DNA from: Anaeramoeba flamelloides | Taxonomy: Eukaryota > Metamonada > Anaeramoebidae | Length of the DNA: 64,000 nt | Direction: 5' to 3' | NCBI GenBank assembly: GCA_027625915.1 | Contig: JANTQA010000032.1 | Location: forward strand, 14,896,001 to 14,960,000 | Shown here: positions 9,453-21,500 of the stretch, one piece after another | Position numbering within the stretch: the stretch's first letter is position 1 | Layout of the letters: each line of letters begins with the position of its first letter | Program-made: the position numbers and the translations under genes | Notes under the pieces: generated by a model | Databases searched by the model: none | Told to the model about the DNA's origin: nothing | Seen by the model: the letters and a program-made list of their open reading frames with translations, nothing else

Positions 9453-12400
9453 ATGAGTGATTTTTTAACAAAAGAAAGAGATCCTTATGATGATTATGAT
9501 ATGATCGAAAAAATTGGAGAAGGTTCTTATGGTAATTGACTTGTTTTTTTTCCTTTAGATTCAATTAAAAGAAAGAGGAAATGAAAATATTAATTAAGAA
9601 AAAAACAAACAAATTTTTTTTGTAAATTTTTTCTTTTCATTAATTTTAGGTTCTGTATTTAAGGCAATTAAAAAAAAAACAGGAGAGGTTGTTGCAATCA
9701 AAAAAATTGCTGTAGAAGAAGACATTCATTCCATCATTAAAGAAATTTCCATTATGAAACAATGCCAAAACCGGCATATTGTTCAATACTTTGATACTTA
9801 TTTTTGTGATAATGAGCTTTATGTATGTACTTTTGATTTTTTTTTTATTTTTAATGTTAAAAAAGAAAATGAATAAAACCAACCTCAAAAAAATAAATTT
9901 TACGATTCTTAGTTCAATTAAAACTTATCCAAATTCTTTAGAAAAACAAATATTTTTTGTCATTGGCTCTTTTTATGTAAGCCCAACTCCAACTATTTTT
10001 TTTTGAAAAACAACCAAACTCTTTGCAAAAAAATAAAAAGAAAAGTATGTGTTGTGGTTGTTTGGTTTGAGTATTAAATTGGTTTGTTACCTGATCGATA
10101 CAAGAGAAAAGATCCTTTTTTTGAAAAAAAATAAAAAAAAAACAAAAAAATTATTAATAATTATGAACCAAAAATTTCAATCACAAGAAACCACTTTAAA
10201 GCTCTCGTGAATTTTTAAAAACAAAATTTTTTGTCATTTTTTTGTAAATGACAAAAATAAAAGTAGCTTTAGAAAAAAAAAATTGTTTTTTTTTCAGCTG
10301 GGAACTTTCTTGTTTTTAGATCTTCGTGAGGCTAAATTAACAGCGATTATTTTCAAGTAATAAATAACTAAATCTAAAGAATTGTTTATCAATTCTGCAG
10401 TTACAATCACAGATTGCTGATAAAGTAATTTCTCAACACATTTCGCAGATCGTCATTTTCCAATTAATCAATGAGAAATTTTATTTTACTGTTGAGAGAA
10501 AAATGTTTGACAGAGAAAAAATGTTTGACACCATTTTTAATTGGGAACCTTAGTAAAATTGAAAATCAAATCCTATTGATAACTAGCTGAATTTTATATA
10601 AATCCAGGTTTAAAGGTGTTACAAGTTCATTAATCTGTGGTTTGTGTAGAATACTCATTTGAATGGTTGATAACTAAAGTAGATCATGCTATTTTAACAA
10701 AAATCCAAGTTTTCGGAAAGTTTACTATTAATTCTGAAAATGGTAATTTTTAAACTTGCTTTAGATTATAAGAGATAAGGTTTCGAAAAAGTAGAATTAC
10801 ATTAATCGTTATTCTAATAAGTAGATTATTGTTATTTTCTTTAGTTATTTCACAAACGATTGAAATTAAAAATCATTTTCAGTAATGTTCAAAATTAAAA
10901 TTGCTGTCCAACTATTTTTCTCTGTCCAACATTTTTCTCTCAACAATCAATTCCATAATAATAATCTTTCAATGGCTCATTTCAAAATTGGTTAACACAG
11001 TAATTATTTAATTAGAATATCAATAATTTAGAAAAGTAGTTTCACAAAAACCAAAAATACATGATTTTTATTTTATAAAAAAATTTTTTCAAACAAACTT
11101 CATCCGATCTTATATGACTAGAAAATTTTTTTTTAATTTTGAAAATTGGATTTTTTGAAGTAAAATTTTTCATAACCTGATTGAATTTTGAAATAAATTT
11201 GTAGAATTTTTCATTCTCAGATTGGAAATTAATGTTAAAAAAATAAAGATTATTTTCAAGAAAGAAAAATAAAGTCAAATTGGAAATCATTCTTTTTTTT
11301 CCCCTTTTACAAGTTTTAAGAATTGTATTATTGAAAGGGTTTTTATTTTTTGATTACCATTTGTAAATTAGAGTGATTGGGATATTTGTTATCAAGTATT
11401 AAACGTATGGTAACTGGATTTACAATATAACTGATTTAAAATATCAATATTTATTAATTATTTTAGAAGTTGAATTTGATTAAAATAAAATTAAAAAATA
11501 CAAAGTTTGTTTTTTTAAACCATAAAATTGAAAAAAATAATTAATATTTTAATTTGACTATTCTCCGGTATTTCAGGATTGAATTGATAAAAATTGATGG
11601 TATTTTTGAGAAATAGTTGATGTGACAATAAAATTTGAAAAGATCCAATCAAAATTTGTTGAAAAAAAATTATATATATCAACACAAAACGATATTACAA
11701 ATGAAAAAATTTGTAATTTAATTCGTCAGTCCTTTCTAAGTAGAACTTTGAGATTTTTTTTTTCATTTATTAATTTGAAAAGAACAGTATTTTGGGGTCA
11801 ATGCGAAATTATGAGATTCAAAATGCCTCTAATTCAAATTAAGGATTATCTAAAATAAAGCCATCATGAGGATCGCATGAGTCAAAATATTGTTGAATTA
11901 TGCTTTTTATCTCTTGAGATCCAGAAGGACTATTAAAAATCAAAATTTTAGGAATTTGAAATTTTGCCTCATCTTATTCTCACTAAAATGTTGGTACTAA
12001 AAACTACAATCCAACCTAAGCCATTATTGATAAGATTTGATTTTTTGAAAGCTTTTTATTGAAAACTAGATAATACTTGGCTTTGAAAGAAAAAGGATTG
12101 GGTTATGAAAAACACCACCAACTTACAATTAGGAATCTGATCAGGAAAAGTTTCAAATTCCTAAAATTTTGAAATTTAATAATTCTTCTGGATCTCAAGA
12201 GATAAAAAGCATAATTCGACAATGTTTTGACTCATACGCTCCCCATGACGGATTTATTTTAGATAGTCCATTCAGGATTCGAGATGTTCCGTAGAGTGCC
12301 GTAGAGTGCAGTAGAGTGCGTAGATTTTCTAGAATTTAAAAGAATTGAAAAAAATCAAAGATTTTACTCAATTCTTTTAAATTTTGGAAAAGCTAACTGT

Positions 12401-15400
12401 GTTTTTTTTTTAAATTCTTGTTTTTATTTCGAAAATCTATCTTCGATTTTCAAATCAAAACTAAAATTAAAAAAAATCTCACGAAAAGTACCGTAGAGTG
12501 CCTAGGTTTTCTTGAGGTTTTCTATTTTATTTGTAAAATCTATCGATTTTCCAAATAAATAGAAAACTCAAGAAAACCTAACGGCGGTTTTTTCAGAATT
12601 TAAAAGCTAAAGGCGTTTTTTTCGAGGTTTCTGTTTTATTAGTAAAGTTTTCTAGTTTTTTTTGAAGTTTTCTATTTTATTTGTGAAGTGTTCTAGGTTT
12701 TTTTTATTTTTTGAAATAAACAGAAAAGTTTATTAATTTTAGGTTTATTTCTCAAATTAAAAAAAACCTAACGAAAATCTTTGATTTTCCAAATAAATAG
12801 AAAACTCAAAAAAACCTAACAAAAATCTATTGATTTTCCAAATAAACAGAAATCTCAAGAAAGCCTAACGAAAAGTGCCGTAGAGTGCCTAGCTTTTCCC
12901 AAATTCAAATAAATCGAGCAAAATCTAAGATTTTAATCAATTCTTTTAAATTCTGGAAAACCTAATGTGAAGTGCCTCGGTTTTTTTTTAATTTGAGAAA
13001 TAAACCGAAAATTAAATAAATTTTCAGTTTATTTCTCAAATTAAAAAAAAAACCTAACGGCAATAGGTGAACTTTTAGTACTCTCTTTAATGGAAAAAAA
13101 AAAAAAAAAAACTTTCAAATGTTTTTTTATACAAACAGTACCACTTTTAAAACAAACTTTGAATGAAAAAAAGTTTCAAAAAAATTTCAAATTAAAGCAA
13201 CATTTTTCGGGATTTTTTTTTAACACGAATTATTTTACTAGAATCTGATTTTTGAACTTTAATTTGGAATTTTTTTTGTGTCTTAAATTTACTTGAAATT
13301 TTTACTTTAAAAGTGGAACTGACTGTATTGATTGTTTGAATTCTTTTATTCAATTTATATATCCTCTGAAAGATAGTATTCCCATTTTTATTTAAACATG
13401 AACGAATGTAGATCAAGAAATTATTATTATATTTCAATTTCAAATAATCCCGAGATCCATATTAGCGAATAATCAAAAGAAATATTATTGTTCCCTTCTC
13501 TAACATAAAATGAAACTCAAAAAAATAAAAATCATTGTTCCACTCTTTTGAAATTATCAAGACATTTAACTTTCGGAAAAAAATGAAAAAAAATCAAAAC
13601 TTGGAAATTTTAAAAAAAATACAAAATATTAAATACACTCAGAAATAAGAAAATATTTTTTTTGGTTCCTGATCATAAATTATTAAAATTAAACATTTAT
13701 ATATTTTTTATATTTGGAATAAATAAATCAATAAAAATAGATTGTTATGGAATATTGTGGTGGTGGATCTGTTGCTGACATTTTGGAAACTATTGATGAA
13801 ACTTTAAATGAAGATCAATGTGCTTCCGTTTGTAAATCAATCTTGGAAGGGTTAGAATATTTCCATTCTCAACGAAAGATTCATAGAGACATTAAAGCAG
13901 GAAATGTACTTCTTACCGATAATGGCGGATCTAAACTTGGTATATATATAATTTTTCTTCTTTAAAAAAAAAATATTTAAGGTATTTCCAAAAAAAAGAG
14001 GATCGTTTTTTTTTATATATTTTAATAATATTCTCTTTGTTCAGTCGATCTATATTAAAACTGAAATATCAAATTAAGAGATATATTAATACTGGTTAAA
14101 TCAAGTTCCTATTGGATGTATTTCAAAATATATTCATTGAAATATTTCCAAAAAATGAAAAAAAAAAGATTATACTTTTTTAGTGAAAACAATGCACGGT
14201 CAATTTCAAAAAAAAAAAAACAGGCAAGATTCTAGTGATCCAAAGAATTTTTAAAAAATAAAATACAGTTTATATTTTTTCATCTCTATTCCGAAATTTT
14301 GTTGAGATTAAAACTTTGTTTGAAAAACAATTTTATCCCATCAAAAAGCAAAAAAAAAATACCAATTTTCACACCCCGAAAAATTATCAGATAAAATTGT
14401 GATCAAAAACTTTCATATCTTTTATTAAGTAATGTTACACAACTAAACAAATTGAATTATCATGCAGAATCAATTAATGATAAATAACAATTTTGGATAT
14501 TAAAATAGTCATATTCGAATTGAGTTTAATCAAGAGATTTTAAAATAAAATTTGCACTTCTTTTTTTGGGAATAACTTTTATATTTCTTTATTTTTATTC
14601 AAATTACTAAGGTAGTATTTTTTTTAATGTATTATTCTTCTTTTTTCAATTAATTTCCCCCCTTCCCCCCTTTTTAGGCGATTTTGGAGTTTCCGGACAA
14701 TTAACGGAGGGTATGGCTCAAAGAAATACTGTCATTGGGACACCATATTGGATGGCACCTGAAGTTATTCAAGAAGTTGGCTATGGATATAAAGTTGATA
14801 TTTGGTCTTTAGGGATTACCATTTTGGAAATGGGCGAAGGTAAACCACCTTTAAGCGACACACACCCAATGAGGGCAATTTTTTTAATCCCAACTCGACC
14901 AAGTCCTACTTTTACAGAGCCAAAAAAATGGTCTAAAAATGCAAATGATTTTTTAGCTTGTTGTCTTGAAAAAAATCCAGAAAAAAGGCCAACCGCAGAA
15001 GAATTATTAAAAGTAAATATTTTTTAATATTATTTTTTTTCCAACCAAAAAGATTTACAAATTAAAGAAAATAAAACTTTAAGCAAATGAAGTAGGCTTT
15101 ATTAAAAAAAATTCAGACACGATTTTCCAATGTGTAAAATTAATTTGATCATTTTGTCTTTAAATTCAGTTTTTTTCAAGTAATCATAACAATCAAAGAA
15201 ATAATAAAAAAAAACAATAAAATGTCAATGATACAAAAATTACTCTAATGTGTTAAATTCTGTTCAATAAAAATATTCTTTATTTCAAAACATTTGTTGT
15301 ACTTCCTACGTAATAAAAATTATATATAATATCTTTTTTTAATTATTATCTAAAAACTCAAAATTTGATCCAAAATATTACTTTAAAAAACAAAACAACC

Positions 15401-16191
15401 AAAAAAATAATAGCATCCATGGATTGTAAAAGCAAAAAAAACAACTGTAACTTTACCAGATTTAATTGAAAAAACAAAAATTGCCCGTGCTAAAAACAAA
15501 CAAATGGCAACTAGTTCTGGAAGTTCAAGCTATTCTTCATCAGGAGTAAATTTTATATTTATTTTTTAATTTATTCTTCAAAGCCTCTTTCTCAATTAAT
15601 TATTTATTTATTTTTGAAATATATATATCATTTATTTCTATCCTTAAAATAATACAAATAATAATACAATAATAGGAAACTGGATCTTCTTCAACTGAAA
15701 CTTCAAGTAGTGAAGAAAATTCCGATGAAGGCTATTCAATGGGAACAACAATGATCCATAATGTACAGGAAAAGCAAGATGTAAAAAAAAAAAAAAAACC
15801 AGATTTTTTGGAACATATTCAAAAATCTCCACAATTAGAGAAGAAAAAGAGCCAAGAAGAAATAAATGTAAAACCTTTATTCCTCATCATATTTCTTTTT
15901 TTTTTTTTTTTGTGTATGTGTATGTGTTTATTTAATAGTTTAAACCCATTTCACAAATCAACCGTTCTATTACATTTATTCATTTATTTATCTGCTTTCT
16001 ATTTATGTTAACAATTAATTTCATTTTTTTCAAAATAGAGACAATACCAAGATTTAGGTATAGACGAACTGGAAGGTATGTTACAAGTAATGGATAAAAA
16101 ACGATTGAAAGAAATTTCAATAGTAAAGAAAAAATTTAAATTGCAAATGGATCCAATTTTACAAGTTTTAAAACAAAAACAACAAAAATAA
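9453..16191 (+). CDS. Mst/Hippo-type Ste20 kinase with SARAH domain
   Basis: Seven exons: 9453-9531, 9650-9822, 13741-13939, 14678-15012, 15414-15545, 15676-15867, 16039-16191, giving 420 residues. All introns are GT-AG and in phase. The kinase has the glycine loop GEGSYG, Lys44 in VAIKK, HRDIKAGN (Asp134), DFG at 152-154 and the activation segment RNTVIGTPYWMAPEVIQE, which is diagnostic of Mst/Hippo within the GCKII/Ste20 group. EGKPP and HPMRAIF also match Mst1/2. A Ser-rich linker (263-370) leads to a 50-residue C-terminal SARAH helix (371-420) with LDELEGML-like and KKKFKLQMDPIL motifs. In animals this kinase activates LATS/NDR with MOB and Salvador. The start is the first Met before the kinase fold. 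Exon joins are my reconstruction; intron 2 is 3.9 kb. Confidence 0.94.
10491..10944. mobile_element. MITE family M3
   Basis: About 454 bp with inverted ends GTTGAGAGAAAAATGTTTGA and GTTGAGAGAAAAATGTTGGA (right end read in reverse). Each end repeats the block GAGAAAAA...TGTTTGACA or its GTTGGACA variant twice. A subterminal AATTGGGAACCTTAGTAAAA links it to M4 and, loosely, to M2. Non-coding. Confidence 0.75.
11843..12268. mobile_element. Foldback element with ~130-bp arms
   Basis: Two arms of about 130 bp are inverted copies. Both contain TTATCTCTTGAGATCCAGAA or its complement, and ATCTAAAATAAA at the outer end. A short unique centre of about 165 bp has no open frame. It abuts hairpin array A. 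No clear target duplication is seen. Confidence 0.75.
12287..13061. repeat. Hairpin array A
   Basis: A mosaic of short palindromes. It opens with three tandem copies of about CCGTAGAGTG (12289-12320). A gamma hairpin follows (about 12322-12395, TTTACTCAATTCTTTTAAAT centre), then a near-perfect beta hairpin (12503-12580), further half-hairpins, a second gamma (about 12890-12962) and an alpha hairpin (12977-13056). Leader AGTGCCGTAGAGTGCCTAG recurs at about 12486 and 12874. Junctions read CCTAACG. Confidence 0.8.
13136..13325. mobile_element. MITE family M1, copy 2
   Basis: A 190-bp diverged palindrome with ends CAGTACCACTTTTAAAAC and CTTTAAAAGTGGAACTGACTG, the latter followed by TA. It lies just after hairpin array A, within the Hippo intron. 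Confidence 0.7.
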
Positions 16192-16639
16192 CATAATTTT
16201 GAATTTTTTCAATTATTTATTTAAAAATTATTAAATGAATAATCCAAATAGAATAAAAAAATGAAAAGTGTTTTTTTATTTTTTAACAAAACTCTGAAAT
16301 TATATTATTTTGAAATATATCTCTCTTGCAAAAAAATTTAAAAAAAGAAAAAAGTGAAATAGAGAGAAAAAACATATAGAGTAATAATTTTGATCAAACT
16401 AATTATTACTAAGAAAAAAATATGAAGAGAAATAATAAAATGAAAGATACTTTTAGTTTTTTTATTTATTTGATTTATATTTTATCTTCCAAAACAACTT
16501 TTTAATTCAAAAAATGTAATTGTTAAACGATCAATTCAAAAAATGTATTAAATAATGTTAAAAACTAATTGGGTTTTGAGAATAAGAGTAATGGACTTTG
16601 ACAAAGTACCCATGTATGGTCTTTAAATAAACTCTTTTT

Positions 16640-17225
16640 CAGTCAAAGTATATCCAGTTTTATTGAAGAAATGGAACATTTTCTCTGAGTCTAATTCATA
16701 ATTCTTCTCAAAATATATTTTCAATTTTTATATCTGATTGTTTTTTCTAATTTAGTAAAATTTTTTCTTTTGTTTTCTTTTCCTCTTTCTTTTAATTTTA
16801 ATTTTTGCTTTTTTTTTCTTCTTTTCTTTTTTCTTTTTTTTTTTTTTAGTAAATTTGAAAAAAAAAAATGTTAAAAACCAAAATTTACTTAAAGTAAATT
16901 TAAGATTTTGTAATTTCTATTAAAATCAATCCGTTTAACTATTAAAAAATCTTATTGTCATAAATTTTAATTTTCCACAAGAAATTGAGAAATTTTGCCC
17001 AAGACTTTCCAATGAAAGACTCCTAAAAATTTTTAATATTTTTTATTTTCAAAATTTATGGTTTGTTCAGGCTTTTCTTTGATGATTATCGAATCTAATA
17101 CGAATTATATTATTTCTCATATTTCTAAATAATCCAAGTTTGGTTGATTCTTAAAAAAAAAAATTGAATTTTTCTTTTTTGATTACTTTGAGTGAAAGTG
17201 AGGTTTATATATCTTAATGATTTCT
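16640..17225 (+). repeat. Interspersed repeat family H, copy 2
   Basis: Shares with 38360-38900 ATTGAAGAAAT, a T-rich middle, GAGAAATTTTGC followed by CCAATGAAA, TTATTATTTCTC, and TTTGAGTGAAAnTGAG at the 3' end, all in the same order and orientation. Confidence 0.6.
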
Positions 17226-18196
17226 AAAACCAGTAATGTTTTTTAATTATTTATCCTTTGAGGAGAAAGATTACAAATTGACAGGTAGGTGGGATTTTAC
17301 ATCAAATGGTATATAAAAACTTGACTTTGAAAACCGACCAATTTTTAGAAAACATCATCGTCAGAGTCGTTCACACGTGGGAACATGTACATTAAAATAG
17401 TAAAAAAAAACTTGAAAAAGTAACCTTTTGTTTTGGATGTTTTACAATATCTAAAAAATTATGGTATGAATTTACAAAGTCGTTTACAATTAGATCTTGA
17501 ACAATCTGAACTCGTGTTGATGATATTTTAAATAAATAGAACTTAACTGAAGTGTGATATGTTAAATCAATGGTTCGATCAGGATAATATATCCAGTTGG
17601 TTGATATGTTGGTATAATACTGTATTTTCAATATATTATACTATGATTTTACCAAAAGAAGATTTATGAAACTTTCAAAAATAAAAAATGAAAACAATAA
17701 AAATAAAAAAAGTAAACCAACAAAAAAGAAAATTATCAACACAAATTCTTATTCTTAAAACCCCTGAACTTGATAAATATACCTTTAAATATTAAGTTTT
17801 AAAAAGTTATTTACAGACGTAAGAGCTTAATATGACATTGAAAAATAATTTAGCTTTTACTAAATACAATGTATATATTGACATTAGTTAAAGACTTGAA
17901 AACATTGATTTTTAATCAAATTGAAAATCGATTCGCTCTCTTTTTTTCTTTTATACTTGAAATTTAAAAAATACCTTGAATTTATTTTTGCTTTTAAGAA
18001 AAAATAAGAAGTATGCGACTAAGTTCTTAAATAACTACTTCCATACAAGGACAATATGCCATGATTCAATCGTGGCCATAAACAATTAAAAAAAAAAAAA
18101 AAAGAAGTTTATATCTCTTAAAATAAAATCATTCTGATAATTATTTTTTTAAAAAAATCAGAATCAAAAGTCCCGAATAAACCTTCCAAACTACAC

Positions 18197-18226
18197 TAAC
18201 CCCCCATACTCTAGAAAGGGGGGTTA
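18197..18226 (-). other. C6/G6 stem-loop downstream of Rab5
   Basis: TAACCCCCC and GGGGGGTTA form a 9-bp stem with a 12-nt loop, about 280 nt past the Rab5 stop codon on the minus strand. Such a GC-rich helix stands out in this AT-rich DNA. It could lie in the 3' UTR or act as a transcript end structure, but no role is shown. Confidence 0.4.
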
Positions 18227-18507
18227 AAAAACCAATCGCCTATAAAGTTCAATAGAATAGACAATTTTTAAAACAAAGAGAACTTTACAAATTTTTACAA
18301 TTAATAATTTATCTTTATAAATTAAAATCATTCAAAATTCAACAAAAAATTTTGTTTCAAAAAACGAAGACAAACAACAAATCTCGATAATCTACACATA
18401 TCTACTTTTACTAAATTTGTTAAAAAAAATAATTATTTCAACTTCAAAAATTGGGTAAAGTTATTATTAAAAAAAAAGATGATCTATTGTTATTTAAAGA
18501 TCAAAAT

Positions 18508-21500
18508 TTAACAGCAACCACCATTATTATTATTATTATTTCTTCTTTTTTTATCAATTTTTATTTCATCATCTGATTCTGAATATTCGATCTCATTTGT
18601 GGGTATATCTGCCATTTCAATTGGAATTGATTTAGTTAATTCCAAAAAGGCGTCGTGTACTCCAATACCACTTTTTGCAGAGCATTCGTAATATAACAAT
18701 TTTTCGTCTTGTGCATATTTCATTGCTTCTTCCTTTTTAACAACTCTTTCCAGATCAATTTTATTTCCAATTAACATTATTTTTGCATCTGGTGAGCCTT
18801 CCGATCGGAGTTCGTTTACCCAATCTTGGGCTCTTTCAAACGAGTCATAGCTTGTAATATCATAAACAATAAATGCACCCTTTGCGCCCCGATAGTACCT
18901 ATAAATTATAAATTTTTACAAGATTTGTATAGGTGATATACATAATATTTTTTTTAAGGTTATTTTCAAAAAAAAATATATTTGAAACCAATTAACTTTT
19001 AATTTTTATTTCGTTTGTTTATCTTCAATATTAAGGCTTTATTAAAAAAATGAATTTTTAGATTGGTCTTTTATCTTTTCCATTTTTATTAAAACAATAA
19101 TTTCGGATTTGTAAAGAATATAACAACAATCAATTTTAGATTTAATTGTACAAAATTGGACAAGAGTTTAATAAAAATCCACTATTAAAAAAATGTTTAC
19201 AAAATTGAGTTATTTTAGTTTTTTACGATTATTGTTGCGTTATTTTTTTATAATTCTATCTGATCTTCAAAAATTAAGTACTATTCATATTTTATGCTCT
19301 GTGATGATTGGAATATTTTTAATTTACTTTTAATATTTTTGGTATTGGTCTATAAAATTGAAAATAAGAAATTTGACATTTAAAATATTTTAATTGATTT
19401 TTTGGGTATGTCAATATTTTTTTTTGTATTTCAAATTAGTTTATTGGGTTATTTAAATTGTAATATTACATTGGTGTTAGAGAATGGTATCGCTCCTGTC
19501 CAGCTGTATCCTAAAATATTTTTATATATGTTGATATCATTATGTATAATAAATAAAATAAATAATAAAGAAAAGAAAATTATTAAAAATATTAAATTTT
19601 TTCAAAGGAATTTAAAAAAATAAATTCTTGTTCTTTTCTAAATGTTTTTTTTTTTTGTATGCCTAATGTATTTAAACGATTGTTTCTTCACATCTTATTT
19701 ACTTTTTTTTTTTTGAATATGGATGTACTAATTCCATTTTTTCTCATTTTTATAAATTCTTTTTATTTAAAAAATTGGTTCAACTTTCAATATTTCAACA
19801 AAAGTAAAAAAAGTATTGTATTATCAATAAAAATGACTCAATATTTTAAATAAAAAATACTCAATATCTTCATTAGCCCAAGTCATTAATAATATAAATG
19901 GAAATATTTAAAAAAAAATCAAATTATAACTTTAGGAATAAGAAAAGTGTTATAGAGTGTCTTGAAATGAGTCAATTTTTTATTGAAAAAATTTTTCAAA
20001 ATTCAAATATTTTTTTTATTATATTTTTTTGTCATTTTTTGAAAAATGAGAAAATTACTTTTTTAAAACTTTGTACAATTAAAAGTTTTTACTTAATAGA
20101 TCTAAATTTCATTGAGTAATTTAAATTAAAAGTCTATCAAATTTAGATTTATTTTATCATATAACACTTCTATTTAGGTTATTTATTGGGATTTGAATTG
20201 AAATATTAATAATTAAAAATTTTATGAAAATAATTTTTTTTTTTGCAAAATCAATACATTCCAATATAAAACAAAAAATATGTTTCACCATTTTCCAGAA
20301 TTAACTTAATTGTTGAAAAATAAAAATAATTGATTAGTGCTTTGCGTTTCATATTGGAAATATTGCGAATTTTTGATTTCAACAAATAGAAACTCACATT
20401 TAATAATTTGTTTAAATGAGGCTGACTCATCCATTTCAATAGACCCATTATACAAATTACAAAAAAAAAAAAAACAGATTTTTCTCAACAAAATTTCATT
20501 TTTTACAAAAAAAATACTGTTACCTTTTAATCGGAATTTCTTTTTCAAGAAAATTTTTGCTCAAAAATTAAAAGTAAATTAACTACCCCTTTTAAACCTT
20601 TTCTTTAAACAAACTCTAAACTTGCAGGAATTTTCAGATGTATTGAGAAGACGCCCCTGATAACAAAAATAATATACTATTTTTACAGTAAAGTTTGAAT
20701 TTGTTTAAAGAAAAAATTTAAAAGTGGGGTTAAATTACTTTTAATTTTTGAGCAAAACTTACATCTAAAAATAAATTCCAATTAAAGGTGCCTTTTTTGC
20801 AAAATTTCTTCAAGTTTGCGAAAAAAAGAGTTAACTTTCCAAAGAGTTTACGTAACAAAAACACAAAAAGGAAATATGAAATTAATGAATATCCTTAAAA
20901 TGACTCTGCATTTAATATAAAACATTTTCCAGTCAAATGCACCTAGTTGTAATGGGTGATTTACATGTGTTTAAAGGGTTTGTATGGATATTAGAAGAAA
21001 AAATTTATTTTTTGAAATTTCAAAATGTCAATCATTTTTTACTATTTTTGTTTTTTTTTCTATTTTTTTATTGATTTTTTATTGACACCTAATTCATTTG
21101 CAAATTTTTTTATTATGGCAAGATCGATAGTCACTTTGTAAAAACGTGTTATTCTAAGGTTACTGAAAAAGTAAGAATTGATTGTAGAGAAATCATTTTG
21201 ATTTCTATTGGATTTTTTTTTGGATCTTTAATTGAAGATCAAAATGAGCATTGTTGCTTTTCTCAATGTGGCCCCTAAGAATTTTAGTTTTTTTAAATTT
21301 TTAAGAAAATCTATTGATTTATTAGTTTTATTTGATATGGATACCAACTATTCTGAGATGTGTATTATTCTACTTATTTTTTATTTGTTCTTCAAAGGTC
21401 AATATATAAAAAATAATTGATATTTGAAAAAAATGTTGGGCACCTTTGACGGAAACAAAGTTTAGATTCATTATTTTTGGTTTTTTTGAGAAGAATTCTC

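Larger units (their letters stand above)
9823..13740 (+). other. Giant intron 2 of the Hippo kinase gene
   Basis: A 3,918-bp intron between GTATGT and AATAG, falling between NELY and IVMEYC of the kinase domain. It holds MITE M3 (10491-10944), a foldback element (11843-12268), hairpin array A (12287-13061) and MITE M1 copy 2 (13136-13325). No internal gene is seen. Confidence 0.85.
16192..18507. other. Intergenic between convergent Hippo and Rab5 genes
   Basis: No gene supported. Contains repeat family H copy 2 (about 16640-17225), which includes a T-rich stretch (16735-16850), and a GC stem-loop (18197-18226) downstream of the Rab5 stop on the minus strand. The rest is AT-rich and unrecognised. 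Confidence 0.5.

Noticed and set aside
12287-13061. CRISPR-like or satellite array
   Set aside because: Units are palindromes of three unlike sequences, without equal repeats and spacers, in a eukaryotic intron.
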